Shown here: positions 38,390-43,944 of the stretch, piece by piece
How positions within the stretch are numbered: the stretch's first letter is position 1
How the letters are laid out: the number at the start of each line of letters is the position of its first letter
Origin: a virus
Strand: one strand, 5' to 3'
Virus record (IMG/VR): IMGVR_UViG_3300044729_002263
Location: 1 to 43,944 of that record
Length of the DNA: 43,944 bases
Position numbers and translations under genes: made by a program
Notes under the pieces: model-generated
What the model saw: only the letters and a program-made list of their open reading frames with translations
What the model was told of the DNA's origin: nothing
Databases searched by the model: none

Positions 38390-40497
38390 TGATAAAAGCA
38401 CCCAAACCCGAGGACATTACGTCGATGCTCTATGAGATCGACCAAGCGGACGCGGACGGCAGCCAATATGTGCAGCGCAAACTGCGCAACTGGAACACCC
38501 GCTTTTGCATCTGGCCGGGGCAAAGTGAGGACGGCAGGAAGTGGCAGGGTGCCAAAGGCCGGCAGCCGTGGCCTTGGTCTGGCGCCAGCGACGTGCGCGT
38601 AAGATTGGCGGACACGGTCATCAACGATCACGTCGCCATCTTGAGCAACGCTTTCTTCAAAAGCCGCGTGCAAGTGCAGCCGGTTGAGAGCATGGACATC
38701 GACAAGCGTGCCGCTGCGGAGATGGTGCTTAAATGGCTTATGTTCCAGCATTGTCTGGATGACCTTCGCCGCGAGGTAAAACTGGCCGCGCAATTCCGCG
38801 AGACCTACGGGCTGGCGGTCATGGCGGTGGATTGGGTGCAGAACACCCGCACCGAGATCAAGTCCTTTAGTCTGGAAGACGCGCAAATGATGTTGGAGCA
38901 GTCGCAAGACCCCAACCTCGCCGCCCTCTTGGAAGTGGTCATGGACCCGCTGCAAGAGGAGACTGCCGCCGAACTCTTAGGCCAAGTCATTCCCGAATTG
39001 GGAACAACTGTCAAAGTTCGCCAGTTCCGCGAAAAGGGATTTGTCGAATGGGAGGAGCCTTACGTTTTTGAATCCAAGCCCGTGTGGACGGCTTTGGAAG
39101 CGTGGGAAGATGTGATCTTCCCCATCCAAACTTTCAGCCTTCAACGCGCCGCGTTCGTTGCCCGCAGAGAATTGCTCACTGAAGTGGAGTTGCGCGAGCG
39201 CGGTGCCCTTGAGGGCTGGGACGAGGAATGGATCGAGCAAGCCGTGCAACACAAGGGGCAGCTTAAACGCATCTCGCTCAACATTCACCGCGCCGACCAG
39301 TTTCTTTACGAGCAACTGCGAGACCTGTGCGAAATCTGGCACGTCTATCGCAAGGAGAACGACCCCAAGACCAACGCCATCCGCGTCACACGCTCGGTCA
39401 TTAGCTACCACGTCACGGATAAAGTTGCCGTGCATGAGTTGCTGCCCTACGCCCACGGACAATACCCTTTTATCGAACTCCCCCGCGAGCGTGCTACACG
39501 CCCCCTACTGGAAAGCCGTGGCATCCCCGAGTTGGTGCAGACGGCGCAAGAGGAAATCAAAATCCAGCGAGACTTCCGCGCCGACAGGGCCAGCATTAGC
39601 ATCCTGCCACCGGTCAAGGTTCCCGCCAATCGTGGCAAGTTTGATTTGGTTCTTGGTCCCGGCCTGCAAATCCCCGAGCGCCGCCCCGGCGAGATCGAGT
39701 GGATGAATCCTCCTCGCCCCGACATGGGCAGTATCGAAGTAGAAGCCGCCACCCGTGCTGATGTAGACAACTATTTTGGGCGCATCAGCGACGCCGTTCC
39801 GCAGCAACGCTACATGCTTCATACACAAGAGCTTATCGACTCTTGGCTCATTGATATGAAGCTCTGCATCGCGCAGACGATGGCCCTTGCCCAGCAGTAT
39901 ATGACTCCCGAGGAGGTCGCGCGCATCACCGGCAATGCGCAGTTGGCATTCAACGCAAGCCCGCAAGACATCCGCGGACGCTTCGACATTACCGCCGAGT
40001 TTGACGCGCGCCTCCTCGACAACGAAGCGCTCGGGGCGAAGCTCGAATACCTCGCCAAGATTCTCGTCCCGATGGACAGCTTTGGCGTCATCGACCGCGC
40101 TGGCTTGGTCAAATACATGTTCCAAGCCGTTGACCCGAACTTGGCCGGCATGCTGGTGCAAGACATCGGCAAGGCCACGCAGGCTGAGATCGAGGACGAG
40201 CAGACCGCCTTCGCAAAAATCGCCGCCGGCACCGAGCCGCCGCTCAAAGAAGGCGGGCAAAACGCGCAAGTGCGCTTGCAGACCCTGCAGCAAATCATTC
40301 AGTCCAACCCCGCCGTGCAGCAGCGCTACGCCCAGGACGAAATCTTCAAGAAGATGATCGACGCTCGCGCCCAGGCTTTCCAGTTCCAGCTCCAGCAGCA
40401 GCAAAACGCAGTGATCGGTCGCGTCGGCTCGCAGCCCGCGCTCCAGCAGATGCAGCAAGACCAGCAGCTCGGCATGACCGCCCAACCCGCCGCCTAA
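38389..40497 (+). CDS. Portal protein (P22-type)
   Basis: 702 aa from the ATG overlapping the previous stop. Opening part has PWPWSGASDVRVRLADTVIN, common near the N-terminus of large podoviral portals. The middle contains ELPRERATRPLLESRGIPEL and DFRADRASISILPPVKVP, and the C-terminus is a long Gln-rich helix (LQQIIQSNPAVQQRYAQDEI, FQFQLQQQQNA) resembling the barrel of P22-like portals. It forms the dodecameric ring for packaging and tail attachment. Its place after the coat gene rather than next to terminase is unusual. Confidence 0.8.
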   Translation: MIKAPKPEDITSMLYEIDQADADGSQYVQRKLRNWNTRFCIWPGQSEDGRKWQGAKGRQPWPWSGASDVRVRLADTVINDHVAILSNAFFKSRVQVQPVESMDIDKRAAAEMVLKWLMFQHCLDDLRREVKLAAQFRETYGLAVMAVDWVQNTRTEIKSFSLEDAQMMLEQSQDPNLAALLEVVMDPLQEETAAELLGQVIPELGTTVKVRQFREKGFVEWEEPYVFESKPVWTALEAWEDVIFPIQTFSLQRAAFVARRELLTEVELRERGALEGWDEEWIEQAVQHKGQLKRISLNIHRADQFLYEQLRDLCEIWHVYRKENDPKTNAIRVTRSVISYHVTDKVAVHELLPYAHGQYPFIELPRERATRPLLESRGIPELVQTAQEEIKIQRDFRADRASISILPPVKVPANRGKFDLVLGPGLQIPERRPGEIEWMNPPRPDMGSIEVEAATRADVDNYFGRISDAVPQQRYMLHTQELIDSWLIDMKLCIAQTMALAQQYMTPEEVARITGNAQLAFNASPQDIRGRFDITAEFDARLLDNEALGAKLEYLAKILVPMDSFGVIDRAGLVKYMFQAVDPNLAGMLVQDIGKATQAEIEDEQTAFAKIAAGTEPPLKEGGQNAQVRLQTLQQIIQSNPAVQQRYAQDEIFKKMIDARAQAFQFQLQQQQNAVIGRVGSQPALQQMQQDQQLGMTAQPAA

Positions 40498-40501
40498 CGC
40501 C

Positions 40502-40723
40502 ATGACACCTAACGTCCAAGTCCGCAACATCGCCGGTCTGAACATCCCGCAGCACGACCATGTGGCGTGCGCGTATTACGCCGGCACGAACAACCTCCAG
40601 ACCGTGACCTACCGCGAGGGCGGCGCCACGGGGACCATCGTGGCGACGGTCAACTTTACTTACACCCCGACGCAGCCGCCGACCGCCAATGACGCGCTGC
40701 TGCTGAATGTCACCCGCTCTTAA
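40502..40723 (+). CDS. Small beta-rich virion-like protein
   Basis: 73 aa starting MTPNVQVRNIAGLNIPQHDH, with TYREGGATGTIVATVNFTYT. Probably a small beta fold; similar short proteins are common between connector and fibre genes. No family recognised. It is followed by a pyrimidine-rich leader. Confidence 0.55.
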   Translation: MTPNVQVRNIAGLNIPQHDHVACAYYAGTNNLQTVTYREGGATGTIVATVNFTYTPTQPPTANDALLLNVTRS

Positions 40724-40765
40724 CCTTCCCACTTTCCCACCTTTCCACTTTCGCACCTCAAACCC
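40724..40765 (+). promoter_or_regulatory. Pyrimidine-rich leader without ribosome site
   Basis: Three near-repeats of TTCCCAC/TTTCCAC (TTCCCACTTTCCCACCTTTC) fill the gap before the second fibre gene, and no Shine-Dalgarno sequence is present. A slippage-prone, possibly S1-bound leader. Confidence 0.45.
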
Positions 40766-41938
40766 ATGGGCCTTCGCTACAATCCATTTTCAGGAAGTTT
40801 CGACTTCACGCGCTCGCCGGGGAGCTACCTCGACGGCGAAGTGGCGACGTTTGCGGATCTGCCGCTGGACACCGCCGCCGCTCCGCTCAATAGCGCGTGG
40901 CTGGTCCGCGAGGCGTCTGGATTGTATTTCCTCACCCGCAAGCCCGCGGGCATCTACATCCGCACGGCCACCGGCGGCACGGATCGTAACGCCGATTATA
41001 CTTATGCGTCGGCCTTTCCGGACGTGTTCAGCGATGCCAATCTGGTCGTCTACTCGGATGCGGACTCAAGTAAGAATATCAAGTTTTCCGCCAGCAGCAT
41101 CACCACCGGCCAAGTCCGCACGCTGACCGTCCCAGACGCCTCGGGCACCCTGCCGCTTTTGGAAACCGCCAACACCTTCACGCAAAACCAAACGCTGAAC
41201 GGCACGAACAATGTTGCCCCCAACCAGACGGCGGCGAGTGGGAGCAGCCTCATCACCCGCGATCTTGGCGATGCGCGGCACCCGCAAAAAATGACCGTCA
41301 CAACAACGGGCGTTTCTAATTTTTACTTAGCGGACCTTCTTAGCAGCGGCACAACAAGCAGCGCGGGGCAGGCTGGTTGGGAGGGAGGCGTTGTCTCTTT
41401 TCAAGCGGCCAGTTCTACCGAGAGGTTGGCATTTTGGCGCGGCGCAACTGGGGCCGTCGCCAACCAAAAAGCAAGGTTGGTTTTGCGCGGGACCGCCACG
41501 TTAAACCAAGGCGCATTTTGGACGGACAATTTTGCGGGCACGCTGACAATGCGTTTTCGCCTCAACCAAACGACCGCCTGCCAACTGACTGTCGGGCTGT
41601 CTTCGCCTGCGGCAGCGGGTGCAGGCACCATCACCGACAAATTTGGAGCCTACTTGCGCTACGATGCCGCGACCGACACGAATTTCATGTTCCAAAACGG
41701 TGCCACAGCAGCGAACGCCGTCAGCAGTGGCGTCGCTGTGGACACAAACTGGCACGTTGTCCGCGTGCGCTTTGTCAGCACGACCAGCGTGTTTTATTCG
41801 CTCGACGGAGGAGCCGAAACACACGTGACGGTCTCGACAGGGAGCGGCAGCGTGTCGCCTGCGTTCTTTGTAATGACGACGGCCAACACCGACAAAACCG
41901 CAGACTTTTCCGCCGTGACCGTGGAGGCAACGACATGA
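40766..41938 (+). CDS. Second fibre or appendage protein with jelly-roll-like C-terminus
   Basis: 390 aa. The N-terminus MGLRYNPFSGSFDFTRSPGS is a virion-anchoring motif shared by many phage fibres. Residues 60-150 are a beta-rich shaft (TYASAFPDVFSDANLVVYSD). The C-terminal 200 residues resemble a concanavalin/LamG-like sandwich (AFWTDNFAGTLTMRFRLNQT, VDTNWHVVRVRFVSTTSVFY), which often binds sugars. It may be a head fibre or a second host-recognition element. Confidence 0.65.
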   Translation: MGLRYNPFSGSFDFTRSPGSYLDGEVATFADLPLDTAAAPLNSAWLVREASGLYFLTRKPAGIYIRTATGGTDRNADYTYASAFPDVFSDANLVVYSDADSSKNIKFSASSITTGQVRTLTVPDASGTLPLLETANTFTQNQTLNGTNNVAPNQTAASGSSLITRDLGDARHPQKMTVTTTGVSNFYLADLLSSGTTSSAGQAGWEGGVVSFQAASSTERLAFWRGATGAVANQKARLVLRGTATLNQGAFWTDNFAGTLTMRFRLNQTTACQLTVGLSSPAAAGAGTITDKFGAYLRYDAATDTNFMFQNGATAANAVSSGVAVDTNWHVVRVRFVSTTSVFYSLDGGAETHVTVSTGSGSVSPAFFVMTTANTDKTADFSAVTVEATT

Positions 41939-42318
41939 CTCTCCGCCTCGCCAACAACAGCCTCACCCGCTACGTAGACCGCCAAGGCTACGCCGCCGCC
42001 GAAAACGTCCCGCTGCAAGGCGACCTCGCCGCTGTGGCCGAAGGTCTGCTCGCATGGCTCGGCGCACAACTCGCCACGGGCGAGACGCTCGCCGATGTGG
42101 TGCTGGAGGCCAGCGGCCAAGTGGCGACGGCTTACGAGACGGCCACCGACGACGACGGCAACGAGACACAAGTGCCGACCGCTTTCCGTCCGAGCATTTC
42201 CGCCGCCGTGTCCGTCACCGCGCCGCTCGGCTCGCGGACGTTTGTGGTTTCGAGCGAGAGCCTTCCGGATGCGCTGCGCGATGGGCTGGTGGCGGCTTGG
42301 GAGGCTTTGGCACAATGA
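41935..42318 (+). CDS. Hypothetical virion-region protein
   Basis: 127 aa starting MTLRLANNSLTRYVDRQGYA. The middle is helical (DLAAVAEGLLAWLGAQLATG) and the end is APLGSRTFVVSSESLPDALRDG. No family recognised. ATGA overlaps with the fibre and connector genes suggest co-translation in the structural operon. Confidence 0.6.
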   Translation: MTLRLANNSLTRYVDRQGYAAAENVPLQGDLAAVAEGLLAWLGAQLATGETLADVVLEASGQVATAYETATDDDGNETQVPTAFRPSISAAVSVTAPLGSRTFVVSSESLPDALRDGLVAAWEALAQ

Positions 42319-42959
42319 AGACTGTAACACTTCAATCTATACTCCTCCGCGCATGGCAACGCGCTGGCAACGACGGCTCGGATATTTCTAATATCCCCAG
42401 CGGCGCCCGCACCATGATGGTCGCCGCCGCCAACGAACGTATCGCTGACTGCTGGGAGTGGGCCGATTGGCCGGAGCTGTGCCGGGTGGAAGCCCGCACC
42501 GTCCAAGGTGATTCGACAAGCGGCTTCTATATCGACTACGAGCAGGTCGGCGAGACGCCGATGGGCGAGATCTTCGCCGTGCTGCGCGACAACCCGGCGA
42601 CGCATGTGGCGCCGCGCCAGATCGGCTACACGCTGCTGGGTGACGCTATTAGATTCCCCGAATCGACCAGCCTGCCGACCACCGTGTATGTGCGCTATCG
42701 CATCCGCCCGATAGACGTTCCCGCTCGCGTCCTAGCCATCGGCATGACCGCTGCGCTGCTCGAAAACATTTACCCCGCCGTCTTGGCCAAAGCCGTCGCC
42801 TATCTACTCACCGGCGACCTCCTAGAAGAAGACGGACAGATGGATAAGGCGATGCTCATGGAGCAAAAGGCCGAGAGCGAACTGATCTCGCAGCGGGACA
42901 AATATGTTTTCCAACAGAACCAACCGACGATGTGGACCGCCCGCGTCAACCAATACTAA
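42315..42959 (+). CDS. Head-tail adaptor-like protein
   Basis: 214 aa starting MKTVTLQSILLRAWQRAGND. Elements such as RTMMVAAANERIADCWEWAD-WPEL, VYVRYRIRPIDV and a long helical C-terminus (LAKAVAYLLTGDLLEEDGQM) resemble podoviral adaptor proteins of the P22 gp4/T7 gp11 type that bind below the portal. Length fits. Assignment by pattern and position, not proven. Confidence 0.55.
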   Translation: MKTVTLQSILLRAWQRAGNDGSDISNIPSGARTMMVAAANERIADCWEWADWPELCRVEARTVQGDSTSGFYIDYEQVGETPMGEIFAVLRDNPATHVAPRQIGYTLLGDAIRFPESTSLPTTVYVRYRIRPIDVPARVLAIGMTAALLENIYPAVLAKAVAYLLTGDLLEEDGQMDKAMLMEQKAESELISQRDKYVFQQNQPTMWTARVNQY

Positions 42960-42963
42960 ATCT

Positions 42964-43218
42964 ATGAATCCTAATGTAAGAACTACCAACCGTCAGAGCG
43001 GCGCCGTCAGCATCGCCGACACCAACGCCGTGAGCGGCGAATTTGTCAGCATCGACGTGATGACCGACACCAAATTCCACACTTTGACCGGCAACCTCTC
43101 TGGTGCCGCCAACGCCACCGAGGCGAGCGCCCATACGATCAAGGCCGGCACGACCATCGACGGCTACTTCACCGCGATCAAGCTGCACAGCGGCACGGTG
43201 ATCGCCTACCGCAAATAA
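42964..43218 (+). CDS. Small beta-rich virion-region protein
   Basis: 84 aa starting MNPNVRTTNRQSGAVSIADT and ending SGTVIAYRK. Thr/Ser/Ala-rich beta pattern (GYFTAIKLHSGTVIAY). The MxPNV start is shared with the 73-aa product at 40502. No family recognised. Confidence 0.6.
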   Translation: MNPNVRTTNRQSGAVSIADTNAVSGEFVSIDVMTDTKFHTLTGNLSGAANATEASAHTIKAGTTIDGYFTAIKLHSGTVIAYRK

Positions 43219-43221
43219 ATT

Positions 43222-43425
43222 ATGAGCCTGCTGCAAAGCCATCTTACTACGGTTGAGCGCGGCGCCTTGGGCACGTTCGCCAGCATTGGCAGTGCAGCGG
43301 TTTCTATGGTGTCCCACCTCGAAGTCTATCTGCGCGTCGCCGGCCTGTGTGTCGGCCTCGCTGTCGGCATTGTCACATTGCTTTCGGTCCTTCACGACCT
43401 TCGGAAAAAACAGAAAGAGAAATAA
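43222..43425 (+). CDS. Holin-like small membrane protein
   Basis: 67 aa starting MSLLQSHLTTVERGALGTFA. Two hydrophobic segments are possible (GALGTFASIGSAAVSMV and VAGLCVGLAVGIVTLLSVL), followed by a very basic tail (RKKQKEK), a usual holin layout. It opens the lysis cassette, followed by another holin-like gene, a lipoprotein and the amidase. Confidence 0.65.
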   Translation: MSLLQSHLTTVERGALGTFASIGSAAVSMVSHLEVYLRVAGLCVGLAVGIVTLLSVLHDLRKKQKEK

Positions 43426-43426
43426 T

Positions 43427-43600
43427 ATGAGAAACTGGAAAACTACTACGATTGGCGTTTTGACCGCCATCATTGCCACCGCCACCGGCGCCCGCGAGTT
43501 CCTCGCCACCGGCAGCGTGCCGGACCTCGGCCTCATCGCTGCGAGCCTCATGGCTGCTTGGGGTCTGATCATGGCCAAGGACAACAATGCGCGCCTCTAA
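43427..43600 (+). CDS. Second holin-like membrane protein
   Basis: 57 aa starting MRNWKTTTIGVLTAIIATAT, with a second hydrophobic stretch LGLIAASLMAAWGLIM and the end AKDNNARL. It may be holin or antiholin to the upstream gene. Its end overlaps the lipoprotein start by 14 bases in another frame, a nested arrangement typical of spanin and lysis genes. Confidence 0.65.
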   Translation: MRNWKTTTIGVLTAIIATATGAREFLATGSVPDLGLIAASLMAAWGLIMAKDNNARL

Positions 43601-43739
43601 ACATATCGCCGCTGGCCTGCTGTTCGCCGCCTTTGCCCTCCTAGGCACGGGCTGCGTGACGGTGGGCTACGACTTTCTGAAGCAGCAGGCGACGCTCACC
43701 TACACGCACCCGCCCAAGACGGACGGCTACAAAAAGTAA
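43587..43739 (+). CDS. Small lipoprotein, candidate outer-membrane spanin
   Basis: 50 aa: MRASKHIAAGLLFAAFALLG, then the lipobox T-G-C with Cys23 as lipidation site and a short 27-residue mature part ending DGYKK. It has a basic start and a hydrophobic core as required for export. In the lysis cassette such a peptide is most likely an o-spanin (Rz1 type), but no clear i-spanin is seen, so it could be a unimolecular variant or another lipoprotein. The allele at the left end differs in the C-terminal 12 residues. Confidence 0.7.
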   Translation: MRASKHIAAGLLFAAFALLGTGCVTVGYDFLKQQATLTYTHPPKTDGYKK

Positions 43740-43944
43740 CCCATGTGGACGTGGATCAAGAGAGTGTTTGGCAGCAAATCCGCGACTGGCCATCGGCCAG
43801 CCTCGCCGAGCTGGCCTTACGCATCCACAACCGTCTCCACGTCCGCAAAGAGCACGCCAAACTACGACGAGCGCCGGGTCAGCACGCCGAACAAAAGCCA
43901 GTCGCCGATTACCCCGCAGGCGATTGTGCTGCACCACTCAAGCG
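43642..43944. repeat. Right copy of the terminal near-repeat
   Basis: Counterpart of bases 1-297; 43818-43944 is identical to 171-297 (127 bases), while 43642-43817 differs by scattered substitutions and 6 extra bases. See the left copy. Confidence 0.85.
43743..43944 (+). CDS. Endolysin amidase, 5' part only (second allele)
   Basis: First 67 codons of the same gene as 96-683, cut by the window end. It differs in a few residues near the N-terminus (IKRVFG for IKKVFG, TGHRPA for TGPAPA) and is identical from codon 26 on. In a circular genome this and 96-683 are one gene represented twice. Confidence 0.85.
   Translation, partial: MWTWIKRVFGSKSATGHRPASPSWPYASTTVSTSAKSTPNYDERRVSTPNKSQSPITPQAIVLHHSS

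Noticed and set aside
39505-40545. Long minus-strand open frame (346 aa) opposite the portal gene
   Set aside because: It lies entirely antisense to a well supported portal gene, has no ribosome site and its product is Leu/Val/Arg-rich without motifs. It is a product of the GC-rich third positions of the portal codons.

Overview
The window is a complete or nearly complete genome of a temperate, podovirus-like tailed phage (about 43.6 kb unique). It shows a tyrosine integrase, terminase, portal, capsid and scaffold genes, a short-tail module without tape measure or tail-tube genes, a lysis cassette, and dense genes that mostly overlap by ATGA or TAATG. The first 297 and last 303 bases are near-identical copies of one locus (the end of a lipoprotein gene and the start of an amidase gene). 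Their last 127 bases are exactly identical, as expected for a circular or circularly permuted genome assembled from a mixed population. The code is standard and GC is moderately high. Lipobox-bearing lipoproteins, one inside the lysis cassette, suggest a Gram-negative host; several small early proteins made me think of Verrucomicrobiota phages, but that is a weak guess.

Layout. (1) 1-14368, plus strand: lysis amidase, tail nozzle-like protein, tail fibre with a 30-bp tandem repeat, internal virion proteins, a PAPS-reductase-like/YkgJ-like pair inserted among structural genes, and an 1841-aa internal virion protein with an apparent ADP-ribosyltransferase domain. (2) 14369-16391: convergent hairpins, a lipoprotein translationally coupled to the integrase, then an attP candidate made of the 5' half of a tRNA-Met(CAU) gene flanked by three TGGTGTCAA arm-type repeats. 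(3) 16392-19737, minus strand: a polycistron of about a dozen small accessory genes whose boundaries reuse the same element (GTGATGGCCGC plus an AAAGGAGAC-type ribosome site). (4) 19738-20298: a divergent control region with a ribbon-helix-helix-like gene, an excisionase-like HTH gene and shared operator-like dyads. (5) 20299-31211, plus strand: early genes, comprising HTH proteins, a replication initiator carrying palindromic iterons, DnaB-type helicase, SSB-like protein, RecB/Cas4-like exonuclease, Holliday-junction-resolvase-like nuclease, and a C5-cytosine methyltransferase almost wholly overlapped by a second same-strand gene. (6) 31208-43944, plus strand: terminase, an N4/N6 methyltransferase, a 520-bp control region, scaffold, capsid, decoration-like protein, portal, connectors, a second fibre, and holin-like, spanin-like and amidase lysis genes that run across the contig ends into region 1.

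How it works together (inference): integrase and the tRNA-derived attP give lysogeny. The RHH and HTH proteins probably act at TTGTnnnACAA dyads that overlap the -10 boxes of three promoters. The initiator loads the helicase at iterons inside its own gene, as in lambdoid phages. Late genes are probably driven from the control region at 34920-35438.
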